DNA of 64,000 bases from Anaspis maculata. Lineage: Eukaryota; Arthropoda; Insecta; Coleoptera; Scraptiidae. Under the pieces are notes generated by a model. That model saw only the letters and a program-made list of their open reading frames with translations, made no database searches and was not told the origin of the DNA. Below are positions 22,329 through 34,186 of the stretch, in pieces. The stretch lies in contig OX421961.1 in the NCBI GenBank assembly GCA_949128115.1, forward strand, positions 103,834,363 through 103,898,362. The letters are read 5' to 3'. Position 1 is the first letter of the stretch. Each line of letters begins with the position of its first letter. Both the position numbers and the translations under genes were made by a program.

Positions 22329-24500
22329 CTGATGTGTGAGCTAATGGAAATAAAACATCGTCGCTAAATCTTGGCTCTTTTTATGTTCTTCGCAGCTTGT
22401 GAAGAGTTTGTACCTAACATAAAATGGTTGTGAATTCACCTTGAAGGAAAAAGTGAAAAACTGCGAAGTATAACATTATCCAAATATGAAGGAAGAAAAG
22501 ATGTCAGATTTTTTATACATAGCATCTTCAAAAACACTGTCCATGTGCGTTACTAATGTATGTCAATAAACTTGGTGGATATATTTTTTATTGCATTGTG
22601 CGTGAGCATGGCAGATACGTATACTACATAGGGGAGGGTGAGGGTGGAGGGGGAGTTGGTTGGAAGTCGGCATGCACAGGCTTGGCGCAATCTTCCTCGC
22701 ACCGATGCGTCCGCGATTGTTCCTCAGACCGGAAGTGCACTCTTTCAAGTGTCACAGAACGGCGGCAAAGCTGTGTCGATTCTGTGCTCTGTGTCTGTGC
22801 CCGCGTTGCAGGAAAGACTTTGCCTATGCTTGATGCTTGCCTGAGCGTCCTGGTACACGAGAACATTACGTGCCCTTGTTTTTGCCGTGTTCCACCATAG
22901 CAGTAATTGCACCTTTTGATGATTTTTTTTCTCTCTTCTAAAACGCACATATTCCGCACACGGTGAGAGAACCCAAACGCACACACAAAAACTGGCAAAG
23001 CAGCAGCGACAAACAGAAATTCCACTCTATTTCATAAGTGTCATCAACTGTTTTATACACTATACTAGCGGCATTACACACATCAGAGGATAACGCAACA
23101 GAAAATGCAAAGTTGCAAAACTACTGAACATCTCATAAGTACGAAAAAACTTCTGCATTAGACGATTCCTGTTCCGTGAAATTCTTTTGCTTGTGCACAC
23201 AAAACGATTCAATAAAGATTATGCTAATTTGTCCCATTAAAAGATACTTGAGCTCTCTGGGCTCTCTCCTGATGGCGGCGCTTTGGCTTGATGATGCCGC
23301 GTGTTGGTACTTACACCCTTAACATTGTTAAAGAGAATTATGACTGACGTGCAACACCTTCATCATCAAATTATAACGATTCGAATGATTTACAAAGACG
23401 TCGCCGGTGTTTTTTTCATTCACATAATACACATAATTAAACGGTAGTTCGCCAAGGGGGGTCGCAGCTCATTGACTGACCGCCCGTGGTGAAACACAAT
23501 CGGTCAAATGTGCCCCCCTGATGATCAACTTATTATATACTTCTAAATATCTATCTACCTGCTGAAATTGGACAAACACCCGTAATATGTATCTATATCT
23601 ATATTTCTCCAACACTGATACACTATCTTTACTGAGTGGCAAAATTTTATGGCTTTTTTATGGATCGGCCCAGTGAAATTTTTATTATTGTTCGCCCATT
23701 AAAATGTTCCTCGATAAGCGATAAGCGCACCTGACATTAATGCTGTTGTAATTTGTGTTTTATGGTGCCAGAGCAAGGTGGATTTAAATAAAACAATGAA
23801 CTTATCAGCCAATTTATTCAACGTAGGTTGTAGATCATAACGCAAAATAGCTCAAACCCATTTTGATCAAAATTCGAACACTATTAGTTTAATTCTGACG
23901 ATGAAATTTAGTCGGAAAATATAGCAAACATCTAAATAAAATACGCTCGGTGGCATAGCAAGGATGTTTGGAATGTCTCTTGCATAAGAACATGACGCAA
24001 GGTTTGTTCCCGTCGGTCGCGCCGGCCGATATGACAGGGTAAGTCCTACATATTTGTTCCAAATGAATAGGCCATTTCTCGCATCTAAGGGCGCATGCGT
24101 ATTGACTCGAATTTTTGAAGGGTTTTTGAAATACACTTCAGGACTCGGAGTCAATGCTGCGCAGCATCCGTTTCTTTTGATATCCTACATTCTACAACGT
24201 CCTACAACGCTTCTCTCGTTGATCTCCATCACGCGAGTCGCTAATAATTTTGTTTTCTTTTCTCCAGTCATGCTACTCATCATCACCTGCAGGAAACCCA
24301 AGGGATATGTGGGACTCAGCTGCTATCTGCCAAAGGCTACTGACTCTTGCCTCTAAGAAGTTGAAATATTCTCTAACTATAGTGAGCCTGATTCTGATCC
24401 TGTTAGGTAGATTTTCCGTTTTTATAGTCAAGGGCTGCTCAACTTGTAGGTACTACTTCTTCCGCTTCTACATATTCTCAATTTGATTCTATAGAGTTGT
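22329..24500. other. No recognised gene; overlapping frames on both strands
   Basis: From 22556 to 23025 frames of 114 (plus) and 133 (minus) codons overlap. The minus one starts at GTG and has a hydrophobic start (FLFVAAALPVFVCAF), but both lie in one GC-richer patch and neither resembles a known family. The rest is AT-rich with no strong repeat. An untranslated exon or promoter here cannot be excluded. Confidence 0.35.
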
Positions 24501-24562
24501 GAATTCCAGGAAGAGAATGGAAGACTGCTAAAATAATTCCCATTCACAAGAAATGCGACAAG
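24500..24562 (+). pseudogene. Non-LTR reverse transcriptase scrap
   Basis: One frame reads IPGREWKTAKIIPIHKK, the motif near the N-terminal edge of non-LTR RT domains (usually WK.A.I.PI.KKG), then CDK. The frame is lost within a few codons on both sides. Only about 20 residues are recognisable. Confidence 0.5.
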
Positions 24563-24950
24563 TGGTTAGTGGCAAGGTTGAACTTTGCTGTGGTAAGACT
24601 TGATGATGGAGGCTACGAAGACCTTCACGTTTTATTTACCAAGAGCAAGACTCGGCTCTTGCAGCGGTGTTCACTACACACTGAATGTGCAAAACTTAAA
24701 CTTCCTGCAGGACTCCAATGATTTGTTCCACTACTCGGCGGTTGGCGTAAGGACTGCTCTGGATGCTGCTATAAAACACTGAGTTTTGCTCTTCATGTCT
24801 TCTTGTGTCTTGAATACGTGGCATTGCATGTTTTTGATCTTTATCAATTTTATTTATTCTATGTCTTTTTCATTATACTCCCACAATCCCACATCATCAT
24901 AATCAATGGCATTTTGCTGTTGGGTGGGTGTACATATCAAATTATTAAAC

Positions 24951-25099
24951 GACCGGCAAAAATTAGGGGATTTTTGTTGGCAATTTGTTATTGAACTTAG
25001 ACACTCAGAACTGCCATCGCTTTTGTACTTGAGAATCAAAAAGTATCTCTCTTTGTTGAAAAAAGTTTATTAACATCCCCCAATTTTTACTGGCAGTTT
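24951..25099. repeat. Short palindromic MITE
   Basis: cggcaaaaattagggga on the left faces tcccccaatttttactggc on the right, inverted with a few mismatches, spanning about 149 bp. The centre holds caaaaagtatctctctttg. There is no coding capacity. Confidence 0.5.
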
Positions 25100-25890
25100 C
25101 AATGAATAAGTAATTAGTATCCAACAAATATCTAACATTCTGCGATATATTTCCTTGAATTGCAGTGCATTAGAATGCCTCTTAGAGAAGACACTGTTCG
25201 TTCTAATTATTACTAGTGTACGGAACTTTTAACCTTAAAATATTCCTGCAAGATATGGCCTTTTCGCTATTGATCGTTTGTGATATGTACTCGATGGAAG
25301 GCACCATATCCATATGTTCAATATCATAATATGGAACAGCGACTGACAATCATGATTATAATAGTATATTATAATACAAGTTTTATAAGACAATATATCG
25401 TATTGAATGACGTCATTTGCGTATCGTAATGACTTTCTTATGAACGCAAAATAGAAAAACTTGATTAAAGGGCAATCAAGATAAAAAAATTACCATGAAC
25501 CGGCGGAGCTGAAATCAAATCGATTGATACAAATGAAGTTATTCAAATACCTGGACATTATATTTATAGCAATGAAATCACCAACTTGTAATTTTATTGG
25601 AAATCATCGTTGGATTGGGAACCAAACTGAGCGTAGTACCCAACATTCATCCCCATGTTGAGAATCGCCATGCAGAAATAGATCATCCGTTCTAACCATG
25701 GACCTGGGTGTTCTAATCCCACTGTTTGATAATACCACTTCCAGAATACTCTACAGCCTACAGTTTGGGGAGTATAATTAAAGCTGAGGCGCCAGATAGT
25801 GATGCCGCGAAACGAGACGAGACAGAGGCACGGTCTCGTCTCGAGGCCTAGAAGTCTCGTCTCGTCTCGTGTCGAAAAGTCTCGACTGTA

Positions 25891-26810
25891 TATACCGTCC
25901 GTTTTTTATTTTAGGCCCCAGCCCGTAGCACCTTTATTATGGGTTTCACACCCAATATATCATATATTTTTGTAATCAGAAAAACAAAATCTTTCGATTG
26001 ATGGATGTCAAATTATTTTTGACAGATGTCATTTTTTGACAATTGTCAGAATAGTACTTGTGATATATCATTTTAAAGCCCATAAAATTCTGAGGAAAAC
26101 TGTGTTTTCATTTTTGGAATAGAATGTCTTTCACAGCTTCTAGAGGTCTTCAAATATGAAAAATTGCTGAAATTCAAAAATACTCAATAAGTACGTAAGT
26201 GGGTAAAACAGGTATTTTCAATATTGACGAATGATAATAATCAATAAATATTCACAATAAAACGAAAAATGTCCTGGAGAAGTTACTCAAAATGACCGTC
26301 TCCTTGTTCCTTGAATGAGAGATTCGGCGACCGGTGAATTGGAACTACCAGCTCAACGCGATGATATCCGAGGTGGCCGGGCATGGCCCCCTCGATTTTT
26401 TTTATGAGCCTATCTGAAAGATGAGGTGTTTATAGAATCTCCCGCTAATTTGGACGATCTAAAATCAGAGTAATATCATCAGTTGATATTAAAAATACCT
26501 ATTAATTATTGAGCAGGTATTTCTGAATTTTAGCAATCTCTCCTATTCAAAGACCTCCAGAAGCTGTAAGAGACATCCTATTCGAGAAATAAAAACACGG
26601 TTCTCCTTAGAATTTTATGGGCTTTAAAATGGTGTGTCACAAGTACTATTCTGTCGATTGTCAAAAAAGGACATCTGTCAAAAATAATCTGACATACCAT
26701 CAATCGAAAGATTTTATTCTTCTGATTTCAAAAATATATATAATGCTGGATGTGGAACCCATAATAATGGCGCTACGCGCTGGGGCCTAGAAAAAAAAAC
26801 GGACGGTATA
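25891..26810. mobile_element. Foldback with about 330-bp arms, nested
   Basis: The ends are tataccgtccgtttttt and its inverse aaaaaacggacggtata. The arms run 25891-26230 and 26480-26810. Matching inner blocks include aatctttcgattgatgg against ccatcaatcgaaagatt, and cccataaaattct against agaattttatggg. TA occurs at both borders. The centre (26230-26480) is unique. It lies inside the hAT-type element, so it is younger than that element. Confidence 0.78.
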
Positions 26811-27484
26811 CAGGCTGTCTCAAAAGTAACGCATTCAAACAGTACTACGGTATATGGAAACTTCTATGAAGCCCACAAAAAATGATGAAAAAAATCTTCC
26901 GACTTTTATTTTTGAAGTTATGAAGGGTCAAAGGGTGGTCCTTCGGTCCCTTCTAGTTCCGTTACTTCGGAATATTTTAGTAAACTGCTCGTGGCAGAAT
27001 CATTAGTAAAAAATATCAACCACTGGATATGTACGAAATTCCTACTTTTTATACAGGGTAAGCCATAAACCTCGAAAAAAAGTTTTTTCTTCAAAAATGC
27101 CGGCAAACAATTTTTTTGGTTTCTTAATCGATGTAGAGCAGGAGATAACCCATGTTTGTTAAAAGAACTCTCTTGGAATGAGCTTTTTAGATTGCTTTTA
27201 GCTTTGAAATTGATTTTCGTTTGTTTATGACTCACCCTGTAAAGTATATGAAAATTGATCAGACATCCAGTGGTCGATATTTTCAACTTATGATTCTGCC
27301 ATAAACAGTTCACTGAAATCTTTCAAAATAACGGAACTGAAAGGGATCGAAAGACCACCCTTTGACCCTTCATAACTTCAAAAATAAAAGTCGGAAGATT
27401 TTTTTCATCTTTTTTTGTGGGCTTCATAAAAGTTTCCATATACCGTAATACTATCGGAATGCGTTACTTTTGAGACAACCTGTA
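26809..27484. mobile_element. Foldback with about 240-bp arms, nested and abutting
   Basis: The left end is tacaggctgtctcaaaag and the right end is cttttgagacaacctgta. The next blocks, cttccgacttttatttttga (26898 onward) and tcaaaaataaaagtcggaag, face each other. The arms are about 240 bp around a centre near 27147. Its left TA is shared with the right border of 25891-26810, so one inserted exactly at the other's edge. Confidence 0.78.
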
Positions 27485-27488
27485 TACC

Positions 27489-28300
27489 TATATACAGGGT
27501 GGTGAAAATTTCGATGCTCACCATTGGTATCTTGGAAACGGTAAAAGATACGAGGTCAGTTAAATCAAAAAAAGTTGCGCATTTTTGTAGCGATCGAGAA
27601 TCTGAAAAGAAACTTTGAATATTTTGATTGAGTCCCGATTTATCACGAAAAAACTGAAAATTCTGATTTCAGAAATTATTTTTTATCTTTCCAACCTTTA
27701 AAGCTATTTTAATCAAACTTGATAGTTTTATGTTTTTGATCACTCCGAGTCGAATAACGTTGACAGAAATTTTCCAGGCCTTCTAGATTTCAAATTATGA
27801 TAGTCGACTTTTTTTTTCTCGTGGCCGTCATATTGGATTTTTGCACTAATAGATGAAGAAAAAAATAGCTTTCCGAATTAGTAATCAACATGTTCTTTTT
27901 ATGACATTTTTAGCGTCAAATTTCGAAATTTTCGTAAATTATTGACAAAATCGGGAATGCTTTGAAAAACAATTGAAATAATTATCAATAGCAACAACAA
28001 AAAGTGACAGATGGTGTGCAATTAACGTATCTAACTTCTTAATCGTGTTTTCTGCTTGTTTGTTCCGAGAGTCACCTGTTTTTTACCCAAGTAGTAAGTA
28101 GGTAAGTACCTACCTCCCTAACAATAAACAAAAATACGTATATCTAAACATCAAAATGTTACTTCTCCTTTAAAACAATTTTTTTTCACGATTTTTTTTG
28201 TATGACATAGGGTGAGTTGTAAAAACATGAATTTTCAAACAAACTGAACTCAAATTTTCAAAAATTGAAGTAAAATTCGTCTGTTATAATAATTAACTTC
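27489..28300. repeat. One-armed relative of the 54079-55588 foldback
   Basis: tacagggtggtgaaaatttc is followed by ttggtatcttggaaacggta and agatacgaggtcagtt. This matches the left arm of 54079-55588 (tatcttggaaacggtaagag, then tacaaagtcggtt). No inverted partner was found before 28554, so it is a truncated or one-ended copy. The rest is AT-rich and unrecognised. Confidence 0.5.
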
Positions 28301-28562
28301 ATTGTGGATGACAAGACAAGTAAGTGTCAAAAGGTTCAAGGTAAGTGTCAAACATAAATTGGAATAAACCGTGCCACTTGGAAATCCACCTTGAATACTC
28401 GAGAGGTCTCGTCTCGTCTCGAAATTTCGAGACAGGCAGTGAGTATCGTCTCGGTCGAGACGAGACGAGACGAGACACGAGGCCAGTCTCGAAATTTCGA
28501 GACGAGACGAGACGAGACGAGACGAGACAAGTTTCGGTCTCGACGGCATCACTAGCGCCAGA

Positions 28563-29824
28563 TTAAATCCCGAAGCCTAGCCGAAGATATATGTACAATG
28601 ATTTTTTCAAGCAGCGTCAGCGTTGCGTTTTTTGTATATGATTTTTGGTACTAGAAAATTGACATCGCGTTCAGGAACAGGTTCACGGGTAATATAGTGA
28701 AAAAATTCTTTATCTGCCCCCATGTGCCTCCACCCCCACTGAATCAAAAGAGCAGTTGTATAGTCCTTCAATTACTTTTACTTTGCACTCCTCTACGGGC
28801 ACGTTACCTACTTTTCACTTCCGAAAAGACACGACCTTGGATTAAGCATCAGTAATTATTGCCTCAAGAGAGATGGTATACTTGAAAACGTCGCAAAAGT
28901 AGATCACAAACAGCATACCGGCAAAAACAATAAACAACAGCAGTCATTTTTCTTAATGAACGTGATAATAGTGATAATAACAAACGAAGCGTGGGTTTTG
29001 ATTTATGTCTCAAGTATGCGAGTCTCACGCTGTCCTTTGGCCAGTGACCGGCACTTCCGCCAACTATACGAGCATATACAACAGTAGACAACAAAATAAC
29101 CAGGGCTCTCCCTTCCTGATGATGAGTTGACAAGATACCGACAAAAGGCAAATTCCGAAGACATTTTTTTCCGTAAGCAATCCTGCTATTTCGTTTATTG
29201 TTTTCTGGTCTTCCATTTTTGGAACCAGAGCATATTATTATATACGATACATATCCAACTTATAAAAGTGAAAACTGCAGTATTTTGTGTGTTATGTTTC
29301 TTTCACTTGAGATGCAGTCTACTATCTACTATCTCTACCTTCTACCAATCAAGTGTTGATTATGACAACGTCGCAATATACAATGTAGATAGTATACCAC
29401 TAGTGTAAAGTTATTTATTATTGGTGTTGTACCTACACACAACCGTGTGCATGCCTTTAATATTTAATATTACAATCTGGTATGGAGAGTATTATAGGCA
29501 TAGGTAGGTGAGGTACTATAATCAAATTAATTAATCCCGACAATAATATTTGCATAAAATATTAATTTTATATAAACATGCGATATATTTCTGTTTGAAA
29601 CGTCCCGCTCGAGTTTTTCATGCATATAATTTACTATTTCAAACTCTTCATAAGCGTGTTAATTATTACGGTATACCTATTACCTTCTGATTTTTTTTAT
29701 ATAATAATAATAATAATAATAATAACTAGCCTCCAATTTTATTTATGGAACTGAAGACTTTTCTATCAATGAAAAGTATAATGTAGTGACAAAAAGAGTT
29801 GTTATACTATCACCGCACACCGAA
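28563..29824. other. No recognised gene; (AAT)n microsatellite
   Basis: Chance frames only (95 codons minus at 28864-29151; 93 plus at 29127-29408). An (ATA/AAT)n microsatellite lies at 29700-29726. I see no TE termini. Confidence 0.4.
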
Positions 29825-30476
29825 GCTTCATTTGTGCTTCAATAACAAAAAAGCTGTAGCCAACTTCCAGCCCTGCATTTTGCACTTTGGAGCCCTATAT
29901 CTCTTGAACCGTAGGTGTGGCTGGGCTCCAGTTTGAAGCACAATAAAGCATCAACGAAGCACTAAGGATTCCATCAGGTAGCTTCATTTGTGCTTCAATA
30001 ACAAAAAAGCTGTAGCCAACTTCCAGTCCTCCACTTTGCACTTTGGAGCCCTATATCTCTTGAACCGTAGGTGTGGCTGGGCTCCAGTTTGAAGCACAAT
30101 GAAGCACTAACGAAGCACTAAGGATTTCACCAATCAGCTTCATTTGTGCTTTAATAATAAAAAAGCTGTAGCCAACTTCCAGCCCTGCACTTTGAACTTT
30201 GGAGCCCCATATCTCTTGAACCGTAGGTGTGGCTGGGCTACAGTTTAAAGCACAATGAAGCACTAACGAAGCACTAACGAAGCACTAAGGATTCCACCAG
30301 TTAACTTTATTTGTGCTTCAATAATAAAAAAGCTGTAGTCAACTTCCAGCCCTGCACTTTGGAGCCCTAAATCTTGTGAACCGTAGGTGTGGCTGGGCTC
30401 CAGTTTGAAGCACAATGAAGCACTAACAAAGCACTGAGCATTCCACCAGTTGGCTTCATTTGTGCTTCATATGTGT
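29825..30476. repeat. Minisatellite, about 4.2 copies of a 156-bp unit
   Basis: Units begin gcttcatttgtgcttcaat at 29825, 29981, 30137, about 30303 (first bases changed) and 30453 (partial). Each carries aaaaaagctgtagccaactt, tggagccc and gtaggtgtggctgggctcc. Spacings are 156, 156, about 166 and 150. The third unit gained an extra 11-bp cactaacgaag. Within each unit gaagcac recurs. The array runs directly into the non-LTR-like tail at 30530. Confidence 0.88.
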
Positions 30477-30529
30477 AGCCAACTTCCTGCACCTCAGTTT
30501 TTACTCTATAAAAGAGTAAGTATTTTGAC

Positions 30530-30902
30530 CTGTGATATTGTGCTGTATTATATTTTATGTAGAGTACTCGGAATACCAGAGGGACCTGTGGGTGGAGCCT
30601 AACTACGCGAACTGAGTTCATCTAGTGGTGCACCTAGATTTGCAGTGAGGTTTTAGGTTCGCCTGTGACCTGGTAATGGTACAACACTCAAGCTGAAGGT
30701 GTTGCTTCCTCTATTTCAACACACGGATTCGTCCAAAACGATTTTTGATTTTCTGTTTATCCCCGCCCACAGGTCCCTGTGGTGTGCCGTCAACTCTACT
30801 TACCTATTGTATCTGAGTGTAACACTGTAAAACATGTGACGTGTCAATGTATTTTATTTATTGTGGCAAATAAAGATGATTATGATTATGATTATGATTA
30901 TG
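30530..30902 (+). mobile_element. 5'-truncated non-LTR retrotransposon 3' end
   Basis: An untranslated-looking stretch ends with ttgtggcaaataaag and then four tgatta/gattat hexamers (30880-30902). A polyadenylation-like AATAAA followed by a short-unit repeat is the usual 3' end of non-LTR elements. Within it, agggacctgtgggtgg (about 30580) and ccgcccacaggtccct (about 30764) are inverted, giving a stem with a loop of about 165 bp. No RT codons remain, so the clade is unknown. Confidence 0.55.
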
Positions 30903-31334
30903 AGTGGATGGTTCATATCAACTCAAGTTCATATGCATGATTTTTCAACCAATTAAATGTTAACCACAAGGTGCTACTTCTTGAACGATTGAAATGAAAA
31001 ATTGTTTCGGTTATTGCCAGAAATGTATGTGTAATTGAAAAATTGGTTTTTCGCGTGTCAATGAAGGTTACGCAACAGTGAATGTCTGAAAAAGTTTCTT
31101 GCCCCCTTACTTCTCTTGGCAACCTCTCCATCTGGGAAGTGATTCCTGCTGATTCCCGTACCATCAAACAATAAACTGTTTGTGAGAGAACCAGAACTAG
31201 AACAGTTCTGGGGATACCATAAGGTTTATTGGAACCTCAGAATAAGTCATCGGCTTTGCATTCAACCCCCGAAGTTCCAGACTAACCATCATTCAACACT
31301 TTGTTGGTACCCTGTACAAGAAATCAGATTTTCT

Positions 31335-31406
31335 CGGACTTGCTTGAACAAATGCTTCATAGTTTGTGGTCGGACTTGCTCGAACAAATGCTTCATAGTT
31401 TGTGGG
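31335..31406. repeat. 36-bp tandem duplication
   Basis: A unit beginning cggacttgcttgaacaaatg and ending agtttgtggt occurs at 31335-31370 and again at 31371-31406, with one difference (cttg/ctcg) plus a variant last base. It is a simple local duplication. Confidence 0.85.
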
Positions 31407-31499
31407 CAAGAACTGGTTACTACGTTCGCTGTCGTTCAGGATGCGAAAACTGTCCCAAAGGGTTTATTGGAGTATCGATAAAGATTGACCGTTAGACTA

Positions 31500-32660
31500 G
31501 GAATAAATCCATCTGGCGGTCGCCCGTGCAGCTCTCCGTTTCTGAATTGCAGCATCCGTTGCTGAAATTTGATCTAGCTAGAGGACGCCGGTTAAGATCT
31601 GTAAATGATGCCTTTCGATCCACCTTGAGAACGATGAGTTGAGCGCCGTGAATGATACGTTTTGATCCATCCTTAGGTCGCCCCACCTTGGATGGATCGG
31701 TATGAGTTTCGACCCACCTTGAGGACGCCGAGTTGAGACCTGCTGATGATGCGTTTGGATCCACCTGGAGGACACTGAGTTGAGATCCGCTAATGATGGC
31801 AAATGGAAACCAGTTGATGATGAGTTTTGATACAGCTCAAGGAAGCTGAGTTGAGGACCGTCAAGGACGCGTTTCGATCCACCTCAAGAAAGCCATGTTG
31901 AGATTCCCGAAGAACAGAAGCGAGCCTCCAGACCGATGTCTCTTGTCTCGGAGTGGTGGCCTCAGCGAGCGAAGAGTTGGACCTAGTGAGTTGGGGCTGG
32001 TGCTTACGATTAAGCTTTGTCGTTGAAGATGTTTGATAGGGTTCTTGCGCGTGTTCGTTTTGAATCTGCCTGCATGTGCTGACTGCTGGTGTATGTTTAA
32101 TCACTGAGTTACACGCCTTACCCTTTGTTGGGTATTTTCCAAAGAAAGGGGATTCGTGCCCTTGGGCCCTTTGGACAGTTGAGGTGTTCTTTGCAAAAAC
32201 GTCACTTGCCAATTTAAAAAAAACATGCTTCATTTCATTGAGAAGTTCTGGATACCTCAATATGATTTGTGGTGTTTATACAGAGGCGACGTGATTTCGA
32301 ATACAGCTAGAATCTTTCTACACTGGTTTCGCAGGAATTTATTCAATGAATTGGGTCTAGCATGGTCCCAAATATCCGCAACTGAGCTCTACCGAAAAGT
32401 GACAAGCGGGGTTTCACCAAAGAACGCCTCAATTACGTTGTGATTCTGGTGAACAGGATCGATTGGGTTTGATTTAGAAACTTATGATAAAGTCTCCTCT
32501 ACGTTTATAAATCTCCAAGTTATTCGCAACGTGCTAAATTTTAAGAACCGTTGAGAATTGAATACTGAGATAGAAATAAAATCACTCTTCTTGGAACAAG
32601 CAGGGTTCGGATCCTTCGATAAAGTCGCAATAATAGATCGGTCCGGGACAAACTCATCGA
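31500..32660 (-). repeat. Unknown repeat family Y, copy 1 (minisatellite plus conserved block)
   Basis: Two parts. At 31560-31900 there are loose repeats of about 55 bp with gatgcgttt(c/t)gatccacct and gaggacgctgagttgag words. At 31930-32200 is a block shared with copy 2 (36990-37225), including ttgaatctgcctgca and ttgggccct. Further homology is seen at gggttcgga (about 32595) and tagatcgg. On the minus strand both copies keep a frame reading TTKLNRK, then QLT, LAE and TP. Here that frame lies in 31790-32260 (156 codons). Function is unknown. It may be a non-autonomous transposon or the tail of an unrecognised retroelement gene. Confidence 0.6.
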
Positions 32661-33885
32661 AACTTTTCGAAATTGAGATTAGTTTTTCCGAAATTGGAAT
32701 AACCCTTTCCGAAACTGGGTCTATTTGTCCGGCACTAGGTAAATGTTACTTTTCCGAAATGGGAGTTGGGAAGGTGTGGACGCTTCATTTCTAAATAACG
32801 TTGTATAAAAAATCTGTCTCTCAATGTAAATAGTATAATAATATGTATATTTTGCGAAGCGTTTCACGGCCTTACAATCGAGAGAATTCCTCAAGTTTTA
32901 CGATACGCTTCATTTCCACTTGCTTTTTCCATTTCAAATGTTTTTTTCTTGCCGTTGCATTGCTTCCATCAGGCTAGCTAGAGCGTCTCAAACTCCTGTT
33001 TTGGACATGATGCTTCTCGTCTCCGGCATTCACAAAATAATGTATTTCAACCCACCTGTTGTTGTTGGCCGAATGTCTCTCAATTATTCCGCTTCAGTAT
33101 TCAAGAATTTTCCAGACTTCTTTCAGAAAGGCCTCCAAGGTTTTCTTCGCTTCCATTATTATTCCGGCATACTCTATCTTTGCAACCAAGTTTAGAGTTC
33201 AACTCAACTAATCAACTGGGTTTAAATTATATCCTCTAATGCAATTATCAACTTCTAACTGGAGATATGAACTCAATTTGGATCTATTCATGTAATTTGA
33301 CCTTCAGTTTAAAGTTTGAGCACTGATAAACCTAGTCCTTCCCTTATAGCATTAAGGCCCTCTACTGCGACTTTCATACCCATACCCGCATGTTGTCAAG
33401 TAATGTGCGGGACTTCTTTCCATTACCTCCTGCTTCTTACACCAGACGGACTTCCAACTCCCATAATATACACTTCCCCTGACTCCAGCAGCAAATAATT
33501 AAAATGCCACCATCCCCGACTCCCATCAGCAGAATCTGCAGCGTGTGGAACGTCGCGTATACCTATACCTACCTACCAACGAGGTACTACAGTCTTCGGC
33601 TTGTGGGATTTTTAACTCCGCGAGTATAGAGAAGAGGGCAAAGCTTGAGGCAGGAGCAGGCCGAGAGCAGCCGCAAGACAACGGATACGGCAAGCAAACC
33701 GAATACGTTGTGCATACCTGGTGAGAGCGGCTCTTCAAAGACAGAATGCGGTCTCTGCGATGTGCCATTGTTTTCACACACCGGATCGCCGCAAAAACAA
33801 GGGCGGCTGTGGCCAGCGCACTCTTTGATTCGCATTGCGATTGTCATTTCGTTAGCAGACAAACGAGTATCGCTCCTTACTCTTG
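32661..33885. other. No recognised gene
   Basis: From 33510 to 33940 the sequence is GC-richer, with frames up to 114 codons (minus) and 89 (plus) overlapping each other, none recognised. A TCCGAAA word repeats around 32680-32760. Confidence 0.3.
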
Positions 33886-34186
33886 TTACGTGCCCCGATA
33901 CGAACGAGAAGTGAGTTATTATCCTGGTCATCTCGTAAGTCGTTCGTTACCAACACAAGGAGCTGATGCCCGCTTGTTGGTTGACCAAACCTAACACCCT
34001 GGCATATAAAATTAATTCATCCGAGATTTTCAGGCCGAATCAATCTTCTCTTGTACGGCGATTGTCGATCAGATCTAGTAGCGATTGGTGATATTAAATC
34101 GTTGATCATTTAGTATTTTGACTGAGATATTTTCGACTGTTTCGGTATGTCGAAGTAAAGAAGCGACTAAGTTGTGAGTTAGAACA
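33886..34186 (+). mobile_element. Possible LTR or promoter segment
   Basis: tgttacgtgccccgatac resembles the 5' start of many insect LTRs. A TATA box, gcatataaaatt, lies at about 34003-34014. gagttagaaca near 34176-34186 could be the CA end. There is no second LTR and no flanking duplication I can see, and the following frame (34215-34526, 103 codons from ATG) is unrecognised. It may equally be a host promoter. Confidence 0.25.

Larger units (their letters stand above)
25797..28554. mobile_element. hAT-type element with GTCTC arrays and perfect 8-bp TSD
   Basis: The terminal inverted repeat TAGTGATGCCG (25797-25807, 28544-28554) is perfect over 11 bp. The flanking 8-bp duplication gcgccaga is perfect (25789-25796, 28555-28562). 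Just inside each end are runs of GTCTC/GAGAC: about ten units at 25812-25890 and over twenty at 28408-28545. The 2.76-kb interior has been invaded by at least two foldbacks (25891-26810, 26809-27484) and an acaggg-ended sequence from 27489. No hAT transposase is visible. It shares the TAGTGATG terminus with the MITE at 16178. Confidence 0.88.

Noticed and set aside
22556..23025. Secreted-protein-like frame (133 codons, minus) or its plus-strand partner
   Set aside because: Both strands are open over the same GC-richer patch; the minus frame begins with GTG; neither resembles a family.
29825..30476. CRISPR array
   Set aside because: Units are 156-bp near-identical tandem repeats without unique spacers, in a eukaryotic context.
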